NCBI GenBank assembly: GCA_016110215.1
Contig: JADWQD010000002.1
Span: 2,604,001 to 2,668,000, forward strand
Source of the DNA: Capronia americana
Lineage: Eukaryota > Ascomycota > Eurotiomycetes > Chaetothyriales > Herpotrichiellaceae
Direction: 5' to 3'
Length of the DNA stretch: 64,000 nt
The notes under the pieces are model-generated. The model did no database searches, was not told the origin of the DNA, and saw nothing but the letters and a program-made list of their open reading frames with translations. Shown one piece after another: positions 34,801 to 46,642 of the stretch. The position numbers and the translations under genes were made by a program. The stretch's first letter is position 1; every line of letters starts with the position of its first letter.

Positions 34801-35580
34801 ATTATCGGCCAGCAAGAAGTCGGACGCCGCATTAGAGCTATTCGACGGACAGACAATCTTGTCACCAGTTGTTGTGTTTCCCTGGGCGGAGATGTTGGCG
34901 GTGGACAGGTTGATGACTTGAGTCTCAGGGTCCTTCAAAGACGAGGTGGAAGTCACATTGCCCAAACCTGTAAACGAACCTCCGAAGACAATGTGCCCGT
35001 TGGGAGCTTTGGTGATTGAGCTGACTGGACCATCGAAACCAGCAAAGGGCAAGCTGGACCAGTTTCCCGCTGCCCATCCGATCGCGTTGGTGCAGTTGCC
35101 GGCGTCAAACGCACCGCCGACATAGAACATGGAGTTTTCGTCATCGCAGTAGAGCGCTGATACCGTCCCTTGTACGCCTCCGATCGCCTGGACCTCGAGC
35201 GTGGTGGCGTCCAACAATGCCAAAGATCGCGCCGCGACCCCTCCGACGCTGGTGAAATTGCCTCCCACGACAATACCCATTAGTGTATCATTGACCACCA
35301 GCGGACACAGTGCTTCGATGCTGGCGTCGGTGGAGGAGAGCACGTCAAACGCGCCGTTCGGTAAGTGTGATAGTATTGATTGTGTGCCATTGTTATTATA
35401 TCCCTGCTGCTGTCCGACCGAGGTGTAGACTGAAATGGCATCGAAATTGCCGGCGAGCGTGACCTCACCGAGCGATTTGAGGTCGAGATTGGGCGAAGGT
35501 ACGGACTGAGAGATGCCTTGCGTAGCAAACAATAGGAGAGCAGACGACACTTTCGTGCCGAACCGTGACAGCAGATGCAT
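31875..35580 (-). CDS. rax2: Rax2-like cortical polarity marker, type I membrane protein
   Basis: Plasma-membrane protein of 1217 aa related to yeast Rax2, which with Rax1 marks sites of polarised growth. Exons are 32163-35580 (ATG at 35580) and 31875-32110, with a 52-nt intron (GTAAGT...TCTAG). A signal peptide covers residues ~1-25. The long ectodomain has many N-x-S/T sites and repeated kelch/propeller-like blades (e.g. VVGGNFTSVGGVAARSLALL, FYVGGAFDAGNC, LYVGGNFSNVARNNLNG), the Rax2 family signature. After splicing, exon 2 supplies the only transmembrane helix (GIVILVALCAALGTIFLII and following) and a short basic tail starting NRIQRRRAGYKTVPSVPYAD. Without the splice, exon 1 runs into an unrelated frame lacking the helix. 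Length fits the family (~1200 aa). Confidence 0.93.
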
Positions 35581-36304
35581 CTTGGATGTGCAACCTGTGC
35601 CTGCGCCGTAGCGACCAGACAGAGAAGGTGTTTGTTACGACGGCGGTATTCGGAGAGGCATGAGTGATGATGCAGGTACAGTGTGCGTGGTAGATCGGAA
35701 CTTGGACGAGCTTCTAAAACTGGGTTTTTCGGAGTTGGGGGTTCGAGCGCGGTGGGATTTAGCTGATGACGGACACGCGTGGACAGGACGGCGCAGGCGC
35801 AGGAGCAGGGGTCCCTTGAAACGGATTGTGCGGTGGTGTGTTGTATCTCACAGGGCCACCCCGGAACAGGACGTGAATATCGACACGACGGACAGGAAGG
35901 AGCGACAGTCGTAAAATACGTAGCGATATGGAGGTGCAGATGCAGGAGTGGGAAGGTGAAGTTGTAGATCCTGGGACAAGAAGCTGCAAGTGACGAAAAG
36001 AGATTGTCCGTCACAGAGGCCGTTGTGGCTTGAGAAGCACTGGAAGAACTTGTTTTCGGGCTCTCCACCTGCTGTGCAACCACCTGCAGCAGTGCAGTCG
36101 CCAATTTGACATGATAGGCTGCCGTCACCCAGGAACGCCTCCAGACCCCGCAGCCCAAGCTTTTTCCGTTGCTGCAGTGTCGGCGTTGAAATGAGCAGTG
36201 CCAGCCCGTGTCACCCAGTCACGCTGCGGAACGCAATCGGGAGCGCAGTCAAGTGGGTGTGTACTAAGTGGGGGCCTGGGTGGGTGGATCACAGGATTTA
36301 CTGC
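35581..36304. promoter_or_regulatory. Rax2 upstream region, up to the AT-rich island
   Basis: 724 bp of normal composition upstream of the Rax2 ATG. It contains the presumed promoter and 5' UTR. A frame running through it on the minus strand is out of frame with Rax2 and looks like leader sequence. The first strongly AT-rich sequence appears at ~36305. Confidence 0.6.
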
Positions 36305-36704
36305 GAAGAAATAAGAAATTAGGAATATCTTAGTTCGCTCCGGTATTGTATAGTAATAATAATACTAAGTCTTTATTTTAAAGATTATTTTATTTATATT
36401 TATATAGCCGATCTTACTCTTCTATAGACTATATAAACTAATTAATAAGTAACGCTAATACTATATTCTAATATATATATATTTTAAATTAAGTTTAATT
36501 TAATTCTTCTTAGCTTTTTATTAATAAATTTTAAGGTTTTATTTAGATACTCTTTAAAGAAGACTAAAAAATATTTAGAGGCTTCGCTCCTTAGTATAAC
36601 TGCGTCCGCCTAACTAAGTCTTACCCTATATAATTAGACCGCCTAAAAGAATTTATCCTAAAGTATATTTATATAAAAATTAAATAGGATACCTTTAAAG
36701 TTAA
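36305..36704. other. RIP-mutated flank outside the left LTR
   Basis: About 400 bp of TA-rich sequence lies between normal DNA and the left LTR start, with no gene. Composition is like the transposon interior. It may be leakage of RIP into unique sequence or an older, separate repeat fragment. Confidence 0.6.
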
Positions 36705-37124
36705 TATTATAAATCGCTCCACATAAGGTAAGTATACAGTCTAAGGGTTTACTCGCTAGGGAGTAGTGCGTAGGATCTAGCCTGAGGTAAAGGTACACGG
36801 TTAATTATAACGGCGTATAGTGGAATAACACTCCTGTATCTAAAGGTAGGGGTCGGAGTATAACTAAGTTTAACTATAAAGGTTCTCTCTAGGGGAACCT
36901 TTATAACTATATAGCTATATTCTTTACCCTAAAGTAGTAAGGGAATTAAGTATATTATTATAATAGGTGTATTCTACCGCGAGTATATTAATACACTAGT
37001 ACACTAAATACTCCCTCTTTCGGAAATTATATAACCCTTTATAGCCTTATTAATAAGGCTATCTTTTCTGTTTAATCTTTCTACTTTATTAGCCCTCTAG
37101 CCGCCTAAAGGTTAGTTTATAATA
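36705..37124 (-). repeat. Left LTR (3' LTR of the outer element), RIP-mutated throughout
   Basis: 420 bp, aligning end to end with 56041-56460 without visible gaps. The original TG...CA termini read TA...TA here. Differences from the right copy are essentially all C-to-T or G-to-A. Confidence 0.9.
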
Positions 37125-37243
37125 CTTTCCCCTCTTTAGCCTATTCACTATCCTAGTATACTTAAGGTAAGCTATACCCGCGGCTTAGGCCCCCTTCTCT
37201 TTCCTCCTATCTATAGCTAACTATATAGGCCTTCTATATTTCT

Positions 37244-37840
37244 AAGGCTAAACCTTATAAATCTTCTAAACCTTAAAAATTATAGTAAGAATATAAGGAT
37301 AATATTACTAACCTTCTTAAGTCCGATCCCGATAACCTCGCTATAGTGGTCTATACCGCCTACACTAATAATAGCGACGTCTACTACTACTTAAGAGAGT
37401 ACTCCGTAAAGTACGCGGCCTATCTCCGCTATTAGCGAGAGTATAATAGTACTTTCTCGGTAGAGGAGTTATAAAAGGTAGGGGAGTAAAAGAAATAATT
37501 AGTAGCTAAGTTGAGGGCTAAAAGGTATAAAATTATATATTTATAAAAAGTAATATTAGACACTTATAAGGCCCTTACTAAAGCTTAAATATTACTTACC
37601 TCCTTTAAGGCTAAACTAGCCGGTATTAAGGAGGAGGATATAGATCTTTAGGACTTATTATCTTAGCTTAAAGAAGTCTCTTTCTAAATATTAAAATAGG
37701 AGCTCTAGACTCTAGGTGCCTTTAATAAGGTCGCCCCTAAGTAAGAGGTAGCCTTAACTGAATTTAACTTTATCTAGACGGACGCCCCCGTCGTTAAGTA
37801 GGTCGACTAGAAAGTAGTTTTTTCCGGTGGTAATCCCTAA
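37244..37840 (+). pseudogene. Antisense ORF relic between outer chromodomain and 3' LTR
   Basis: One plus-strand frame runs ~198 codons from 37244 to the TAA at 37838-37840. It is opposite in strand to the outer element's gag-pol. All its in-frame stops (about 18) are TAA or TAG with no TGA, as expected if they were CAA/CAG Gln codons before RIP. Between stops the sequence is protein-like: SDPDNLAIVVYTAYTNNSDV, AAYLRY, KAKLAGIKEEDIDL, APKxEVALTEFNFI. It appears rich in Lys/Gln/Glu with coiled-coil character. The overlapping minus frames are more broken. I do not recognise a family. Antisense ORFs in this position are known in some plant Tat-lineage gypsy elements. Alternatively it is host sequence captured by the element. 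Confidence 0.45.
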
Positions 37841-37856
37841 TTATTTCTTTAGTAAG

Positions 37857-40509
37857 ATTCTCCTCTAGTTTCTATATATTCTTAGTTTTATTATATTCTA
37901 ACTATTTAATTAGGTAGTATCTAGGTTTTTTATCTAAATAGTTAAGGATTTATTTTATATTATATAGTAGTTTCTATATTTCCTTATAAATTAATACTAG
38001 TCTTAATATTACTCCTTATAGTACTTTTTCTAGTAGTAATTTATAGAAAACTAAGTAAATATTTATATCTACTAGTAATTCTATCTTAAATATTATCAGC
38101 CCTAATTTTTATTTTATTCTATAGAGTCTAATTTTAGTATAGTTAAGCTTATTTAAGGGTTTTATTATTTTAATATTTTATTATAGAATATAGACTTTCT
38201 CTTTCTTCTAGAAGTTTAGTCCCTTAAACCTTTTTTTATTAACTTATTTTATTATTTTTTTCTAAATCTTTTTTAACTCCCCCTTAAGTATTTTATATAA
38301 AGACTAAAATTTCTTAACTAAGATCTAAGCCTTTTATATAATTAGTTTTATCTCTCTAGAGTCTTTATTAATATTTAGGTATCTTTTATAGTTAGTATAG
38401 AAGAGTAATATTTCTATTACTACTATAGAGTTATTATATATAAATTATATAATTAGTAATAGTTCTATCTAGTTATTTTATTAATAGTTTATATAATATT
38501 ATAAGTATTACTTTAGTATTTAGTTTATTCTCTTTATCTATTTATCTATTTATAAATAATATACTATTAAAAGCTTTTAGTATATTTTTATAAGATCTAT
38601 AAGTAATTACTAGAATTATAATATAAAGAGCTTATTTTAGTCTAATTTTATTATATTTAGTATACTATACTATATAATTACTATCCTTATTAAGGTATAT
38701 ATAAGTTCTTTTACTATACTAAATTCCTTCTATAGTTAAAAGTAGGTATATTTTATTAACTTATTCCCTATAATTAATATTAAGTTATACTCTATTTTAG
38801 TTAAGGGTTCCTTAGACTTTAGTAGTTTAATAATAAAATTTAATACTATTATTAACTATACTTTATTTAGTAGCTTAATAGTTTATAGTAACCTATATAG
38901 TTTATATTTTATATACTTTACCTTATAATATATATTATACTCTTTAATATATTCTTTAACTTCTTTTCTTAGTTTTAACTATATATAATCCCTAGTAATT
39001 AGTTTAATTATTTTATTAATTCCCTAGTAGCCCGTGGTTTTATTATTATATCTAGTAGTAATTATTTCTTTTCTTTATTCCGATATTAAATTAGACTCTA
39101 TTATTATTATAGTAAACGCTTATATCTTTCCCTAATATACTAGAGTATCCCCTTCTTATCTTAAGAGGGTATTTAGTACTAGTTTTATTATTTCTATATA
39201 GTCCGCTTATTTACTAAGTATATTAGCTCTCCTATTCTTTATTCCTTATATATAGTTAATTTAGAACTTATAAAAAGTAAGTATCTTTATCTATTATACT
39301 TATCTTTAATTTAGCTCCTTAGTAGTAGTCTAATATAATAGGTTCTTATAGTCTATAAATATTTAAACTAGATATTTTACTTTTTAAAGATAGACTCGCT
39401 ATTACTATAAGGCCTCTATAATAGCTAGTAGTTCCTTATTATATATATTATAATTAGATTCCGGCCCTATTATTTTCCTAGAGTAGTAGGCTATTAGTCT
39501 AGCCTTTCTATTTTCGCCTTTCTATATTAGGTATACCCCTATCGCTTTATTTAAGGTATTTATCTCTAATAGGGCTTCCTTTTTTAGGTTAAAAATTATT
39601 AGGATAGAGGCGCTAGTTAAGCGTCCCTTTATCTCCTTAAAGGCTCCTTCCTCTTTAGTTCTAAACTAGAATTCTGTATCCTTTTTTATTAAGTTAGTTA
39701 AGGGTACCGCTATTTAGGAGAATCCTTTAATAAACTATTAATAGTAGTTCGCTAGCCCTAGGAAAGCCTATATCTCCTTAACTATCTTTAGTTATAACTA
39801 TTCTTTAATAGCCTAAACTTTAGCTAAATCTAGTTTTAGCTATCTTTTTAAGATAAGGTAGCCTAGGAATACTATCTTATTTTTATAAAATTTATACTTA
39901 CTAAGCCTTAGTAGTAGGTCTTATTCTTATAGTTTCCTTATTATCTTTTTAATATATTCTATATATTATTTATATATTTCTAAATAAACTAGAATATTAT
40001 CTAAGTAAGCTATAATAAAATCTTTTAGATATTCCTTAAGTATATTATTAATTAGCGCCTAGAATATAGCTAAGGTATTAGTTAACCTAAATAATATTAC
40101 TAAGTATTTATAGATACCTTAACTTATTCTAAATATTATTTTCTACTCTTTACCTATTTTTATTCGCACCCGATAGTAGGTATCCTATATATTAAGTACT
40201 ATAAGCTACTTAGCTCTCTCTAGCTAATTCTATAGCTTCTAGATAAGTAGTATTAGATAGATATTCTTCTTAGTAATTATATTTAGTAGATAAAAGTTAA
40301 TATATAGCCTTAAGGTTCTATTCTTTTTATTAATAAATAGTAACCTATAAGATATTTTAGATTTATTATTCTTTTAGATAAATCCCTTAGCCTCTAGATC
40401 CCTAATATACTTTTATAGGAAATTAGACTCTTTCTTAAATAGCTCTCTTAGCTATTCTTTATAGAAAGATTCTTCTTTTCCTTTCTAGAACTTAATTAAG
40501 TAGTCCTAG
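37857..40509 (-). pseudogene. Outer element pol remnant: RT, RNase H, integrase, chromodomain
   Basis: Read on the minus strand from 40509 downwards. The RT core has YLDN at 39996-40007 (from YLDD by RIP) within IIAYLDNILVYLE. Integrase follows around 39050-38650: NTTGYQGINKIIKLITRDYI (a GHQG-type zinc-binding region) then KLRKEVKEYIKEY. A chromodomain lies at ~37860-38000 (KKPRYYLIK then LEYNKTKNI and LEENLTKEIIRDY), which identifies a chromovirus. Dozens of in-frame stops make it non-functional. Inner copy A interrupts the upstream RT sequence at 40509. Confidence 0.82.
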
Positions 40510-40873
40510 TGTCACGGAACGAGACGTGCCCGGTATATAGAGTAGCTGGACTGGTATAGATATAGAGGAAGGTTATTATAGCGATAGCTGCCAGATTAGA
40601 AATCGGGCTTTACTAAGCCTTATCCTGATTAGGTAATATACCCATATAAATTACACGGCTATATATGATTAGCTGTACGTGACTGGGATCCTTAGCGGTG
40701 CGCGCGTATACCAGAACCCTTAGTAGAGGTATACCTTTATCTAAGGCTAGGCGCGACCGTCCCTTTTAGATATTTTCCTTCTCTCTTTAGTTTAGTCTCT
40801 TTATATTAAGTAATCTATATTATTACATAGTGTATACCCTACCTTTATCCTATTAGTATAACGTGCCGTTATA
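40510..40873 (+). repeat. 5' LTR of inner copy A
   Basis: 364 bp beginning TGTCACGGAACGAG, the least mutated start among the four inner LTRs. It retains GTGCGCGCGTATACC and the end CGTGCCGTTATA, where the others read TATATTATTATA. Confidence 0.9.
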
Positions 40874-41389
40874 TTAGACTAAACTCTCCCCTTAACCATC
40901 CTAGGAAGGAATTATAATATCCCACCTCGACTAAACCGACCTAAACTAACTAAAGTCGATAACTATACTATTATAGACTGAACACGCTAATTATAGCACG
41001 ACCGACTAAATTAAATAAACCCGAGGCCGATAACTATACTGTCTTACCGACCACCGAATAGAATATAGAAACTAAACCGACTAATATAAACTAACGCGAC
41101 TTATATATAGCCGGTGATATTAACTTAGCCCTATAACTATAGTAATTACTAAGATATAAGACTATTATAGATATTAAAGCAATACCTGAATAGACCCTTC
41201 TAGAAGTAATAGCTTAGGGACGAAATACTATTATAGAATAGGAAGGTACTATTTAAGATTACTAAGTCTAGATTATTAACTAAAAGGAATAGATTATCGA
41301 CCTTAATAATTAAATTATATAAAAATAAGCTATTATTAACTACCTTAAATATAACTAAAACTTAACCCTAGGACTAGACCTAGTACAGC

Positions 41390-42240
41390 CTAAACCTTTT
41401 AACCTCCCGGACCCTAACTAGCTCTCTAATAGTAAGGCTAAACCCGGCTATAAGAACTAAAAGACCTAGATCTTTAATAAGCTTAATATAAATACTAACT
41501 AAGGTGAGCGCACTAAGATAGTATATATCTTCAGCTATATAAAAGGAGAAGTATAGATTTTTCTATAGGCCCGTTATAGTGCTAACGCTATCGACCTATT
41601 TATAACCGCTATAGAGATACTAGTCTTTCTAGATAGTATCTATATTAATCTATATAAAACCTTAAACGCTTAATAAGAATATTAATAACTAGTAATAAAA
41701 AAGGATTAGACCTTTTTTAATTTCTATATAAAATTCCTTTACCTTATTAATATTATAAAGATCTCCGTTAAAGACCTATACCCTAACCTATATAATAAGC
41801 TCACTATTAACCTCTAGACTATAGTCCTATCTATATTTAAAACACTTACTATATACTAAGATATCGCTAACCGTTACTAAGTACTTAATTAAGGCCTCCA
41901 CCGCCTCTAGGAATATATTAACCGAATTAAAGCTAGACTAGTAACTAAGTATACTCCTATAGCGGCTACCCGAGTTACTCCTCCTCCCGCACTAAACCCT
42001 TAAGTAACGCCGGCCCCGCTCTTAATACCCGAGCGAGAAGGTAGCTAAACTCCGCGCACTTAACCCACCTATAATAATATAATAAAATAGGCCTTAAGCT
42101 GAGCCGGCGCTTATTTTACTTACTGACGACTTAGATATATCTCTCGCGACTACCCTTTAAAGGCGGAGAATAAGGCTATTAAAGTAGGTAAGGATATAAA
42201 GGATAAATAGAGAAAAGAATAACTTTAGGGAAAGTCTCTT
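41390..42240 (+). pseudogene. Copy A gag remnant
   Basis: One frame with many TAG/TAA stops still shows gag-like text: FNLPDPN, a Retrotrans_gag-like core (SYIKGEVQIF, QARYSANAIDLFITAIEI), then LNAQQEYQ and FFNFYIKFLYL segments where Q and W codons have mostly become stops. No zinc knuckle could be confirmed. Confidence 0.6.
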
Positions 42241-42289
42241 CTTTAGGGAAGTATAATATTAATATAATTTTTATTAATTTAAGTTAGCT

Positions 42290-45200
42290 ATTAGGCGGAA
42301 AGTACTTTACTATATTATATAAATTATTATTTAATAGATATATAGTTTAAACCTTTATCTTAGCTAATTCTAAAGTAAATAAATTTATCTTTATTAATAT
42401 AAAACTTATATAAGACCTATCCTAATTTCTAAATATTACTACTATATATTTAAAGAATCTCTATACTATAAAAGATTATAATAAAAGACCTAATAAGCCC
42501 GTCTCTAAAATATTAACTCTATATTTAGAAGTCGACGAGAGGCGATAGAAGAACCTCTCTATACTTATTTTAGACTTAGAGAGTTATAAGGTTATTCTTA
42601 GCTATAAATAGTTTATCTATTTTAATATTTAGCTAAATATACGGAATTAGCGTCTACTCTAGCTCTAAGACTACTAGTATAAACTAACTTTTATAAGAGA
42701 GATATATACGCCCCGAAAAAATCTTTAGGTTACGGCTATTCTTTCTTAATACTAAGAAGATATAAAAAAACGCGACCGGATATTTATAATAGAGGATAAA
42801 TAATAAGTTAGCGGGCGATAAGCCTAACCCCGTAATATATAATAATAGAAAACAGACTCTAGGCGGGACCTAGTCTAAGTACTATTAATAAAGGCTACTA
42901 GATCTAGTCTATATACTATAACCCCCTAAATATATAAATAGAACCTCTACCGACGGCTAAGGGTTATATAATAGAAACTAGTGAAGATTAATTAAACTCT
43001 ACCGAAACTAGTAATTAAAAGAAAGGTTATATTACCTCCGGTCGACACCCCCGGCGTAAGAGTCGATATCGCTATAATTAGAGCTATAGGTTTTTATTAA
43101 AACCTTAAGAGAGTAAAGAATACTATCTATAGTATAAGCCTCTATAAAATTAATTAGATTATTAAAGACTAACTATAGCCCCCGGCTAAGGAAATAGATA
43201 AATAACTAGTTAAGCGTCTACTTCTAAAGGAGTATATAGAATTTAAGGATATATTTTTAAAGGCTAAATCTAATACTCTCCCTCCCCTATAGCCGTATAA
43301 CTATAAGATCTAGTTAGAAGGAGAAGGTACCCTTAGATATAGCCCTCTTTACCGGAAAAGTATATTAAAACTACTCCTTATTAAGAAATATCTTAAAGAG
43401 AATCTCCTAAAGGGATTTATTAAGCTAAGTTAAGTACTATACGCGTCCTCTATATTATTTATAGAGAAGCTAAATAAAGAGCTATATTTTTATATTAATT
43501 ATCAGAAGCTAAACGCTATAATAAAAAAGGATTATTACCTATTACTCCTAATTAATAAGACCCTAATATAACTTTAGAAAGCCTATATATTTATAAAGTT
43601 TAATATATAGTAGGCCTTTTACTATATTTAAATATATCTAAATTCTAAGAAACTAATAATATTCCGGACTTACTATAGCGCCTATAAATATAAAGTATTA
43701 CTATTTAGATTAACTAATAGGCCTATAATCTATTAATATTATATAAATAATATTCTATTTAATTTCTTAAATAATTTTATCGCGGTCTACCTTAATAATA
43801 TCTTAATCTATTCTAAGAATAAACTAGAGTACGCCGAATAAGTTAAGAAGGTCCTAGAGCGTCTATAGAAGGCCGGACTATAAGTTAATATTAAGAAAAG
43901 CGAGTTTAACGTTAAGGAGACTTAATATCTAGGATTTATAATCTTTATAGAAGATATTAAAGTAGACCCGGTAAAGATCTAAATTATTAAAGATTAATAG
44001 GTTCCTACTATAGTAAAGGGTATTTAGTTATTCTTAGGTTTCTATAACTATTATTATATATTTATTTACTAGTATAGCCGAATTATAAAACCCCTAATAT
44101 AACTAACTAAGAAAGACTACCCCTTCCTATTTAATAAAGACTACTAAAAGATATTTAAAGAACTAAAGTTATAACTATTAACGGCCTTTATCCTTAGCTA
44201 CTTCTATCTAAAATAATAAACTATACTAGAGACTAACGCCTCCGATAAAGTATTAGTAGCGGTTTTATTATAGCTAAATCCTATTAATAGCCGCTAGCAC
44301 CTTATTACTTACTATTTAAAGACTATAGCCCCTATAGAATATAACTATAATATTTATAATAAGGAGATACTTATTATTATAAGCGCCTTAAAGTATTAGT
44401 AACTAGAACTATAAAGCGTTATAGACTAGTTCTAAATTTTCACTAACTATTAGGCCTTATAATACTTTATAACTAAGCGGTAATTAACGGCTCGTTAAGC
44501 TTAATAGATAATATCACTCTCTTAGTACTACTTCTAGATTATATTTCGACCGGGTCGCTAAAATAAGAAAGCGGATACCCTAACCTAGTGTAAGTAAGAA
44601 TAAGAAGGTTAGAAAGAAGCTATATAGAATAAGAGAATATAAGTTATACTAGGCCCTAAAATACTAGATCCTCGGATCTACTAGGAGTTATAGCTAGCCC
44701 TATTAGATATAGAGCCGTTACTTCTAGTAAACTAGGTCTTATAAGCTAATAAGTAGAGCGAGACTCTAAAGGAAGAATATTAGAAGGCGTAAGATTAGTA
44801 GGCCCTATAGGAATTATTATAGGGACTATTACTATATTAAGGTTAATTAGTAGTCCTTAATATAGACTACTTATATATAAAGTTAATTAAAGAAGTTTAT
44901 AATTAGATATTAATAGCTTACTTAGGCTATAATAAAACTATAGAATTATTATAAACTTAATACTACTAGCTAAATCTCCCTTAGAATATTATCTAATTTA
45001 TTTAAAATTACTATATCTATTATTATATAATTATCCCGCGAGATTTATCTCTAGATATATTAAAGTCGCTATCCGTCCTTAACCGCCCTTAGTAATATAT
45101 CTCTATAGATTTTAAGTTATTCCTAAAGGATATAAAGGGTTTTAATAATATTTTAGTAATTATAGACCGCCTAAATAAATAAGTATACTCTCTACTATAT

Positions 45201-46160
45201 TTAAAAACTATAACTATAAAGAATATAGTATAACTATTTATTATATATATATACTATAATTATAGACCCCTAAATACTATTATATTTAATTAAGGACTAT
45301 AATTTATTTTAATATTCTAGATAAAGTTCTACTATATTTTAGATATAAAGTTAAAATTATTTATCGCTTTCTACTTCTAGATAAATAGCTAAATAGAGAT
45401 TATAAACTAGTATCTAGATTAATAACTTTATTTATTTATTAACTACTATTAAGATAACTAGTTTAATCTTCTCCTAATTATAGACTTTATATAAGTACTA
45501 CTATTATATAATTTAATTAAGATAAGCCCTTTCTATTTTAAAAATAGATATAAGCCTTATATATTTTTTAATTAGAACTAGCTAAGTAAGTCAGCTATAG
45601 TATAAGAAAGACTTAGCTAAGAAGAAGCCTAAAAGTATATAGAGAGAATATAAGACGCTTAGTAATCCGCTTATACTACTATATTAAGTATATAAGTATA
45701 GTAATAATAATAAGCTAATAAGTATCGCCGGGAAGTTAATTTTATAAAAGGAGACCTAGTATAGGTGTCCACTAAGAACTAGAGAATAGATTAACTAAGC
45801 CGAAAACTAGCGCACTAGATAGCTAGCCCTTTCCGAATACTAAAGAAGATTAATAACTCTTTTAAGCTAGACCTATTAAATTTAATAAAGATCTACCCGG
45901 TCCTCTCCCCGGACTATTTATATAAGGCTATAGAAGACCCCCTTCCGGGATAGGTTAATAATCCCCCGCCGCTAATTAAGATAAATAGTGAAAATAAATA
46001 GGAAGTTAAGGAAGTTTTAACCGTATAGAAGTATTACGATAGGTTATAATATTAAGTTTAGTAACTAAGCTAGAATAAGGATCTAGAGTAGTACCCGGCC
46101 TTTAACTTTAAGAATATACTATATAAAATCCGGGACTATCACGATAGTTACTCTTAATAA
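42290..46160 (+). pseudogene. Copy A pol remnant: protease, RT, RNase H, integrase, chromodomain
   Basis: A retropepsin-like region (~42340-42720) contains LILDLESYKVIL. RT contains VYLNNILIYSKNKLEYAEQV with YLNN at 43788-43799, from YLDD by two G-to-A changes, followed by KSEFNVKETQYLGFII. RNase H-like text (ETNASDKVLVAVLLQL) lies at ~44230. Integrase covers ~44600-45700. A chromodomain-like end (~45990-46140) has EVKEVLTV and KYYDRL. The reading frame is interrupted by numerous TAA/TAG codons. Confidence 0.8.
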
Positions 46161-46278
46161 CTAGGCCCCTTAAAATAATTATAAAAGTAGATTCACTATT
46201 AGGAGAATAATAAAAACGCGCCGGATTATACTAATAATAATAAAGCCTAAGGATAGGCTTCCTTAGAGGGGGGGGTAA

Positions 46279-46642
46279 TATTACGGAACGAGACGTGCCC
46301 GGTATATAGAGTAGCTAGATTAGTATAGATATAAAGGAAGGTTATTATAGTGATAGCTACTAGATTAGAAATCGGGCTTTACTAAGCCTTATTCTAATTA
46401 GGTAATATACCTATATAAATTACACGGCTATATATAATTAACTATATATAACTAGGATCCTTAGCGGTGCGCGCGTATACTAGAACCCTTAGTAGAGGTA
46501 TACCTTTATCTAAGGCTAGGCGCGACCGTCCCTTTTAGATATTTTCCTTCTCTCTCTAGTTTAGTCTCTTTATATTAAGTAATTTATACTATTATATAGT
46601 GTATACCCTATCTTTATTCTATTAGTATAATATATTATTATA
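46279..46642 (+). repeat. 3' LTR of inner copy A
   Basis: 364 bp, collinear with the 5' LTR without gaps. It starts TATTACGGAACGAG and is preceded by a G-run polypurine tract. Confidence 0.9.

Larger units (their letters stand above)
40510..46642 (+). mobile_element. Inner chromovirus copy A, full-length, RIP-mutated
   Basis: Ty3/gypsy element of 6133 bp inserted into the outer element's RT domain. LTRs of 364 bp (40510-40873 and 46279-46642) flank an internal region of 5405 bp. The target duplication is CCTAG (40505-40509) and CTTAG (46643-46647), differing by one C-to-T. A G-tract polypurine tract (AGAGGGGGGGG) directly precedes the 3' LTR. Domain order on the plus strand is gag, protease, RT, RNase H, integrase, chromodomain. 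Its LTR differs in sequence from that of the outer element, so it is a separate family. No intact frame remains. Confidence 0.92.

Noticed and set aside
35280..36158. 292-codon minus-strand frame overlapping the Rax2 start
   Set aside because: Out of frame with Rax2, rich in Ser/Cys/His/Pro, no family motif, and covers the Rax2 leader; best explained as chance.
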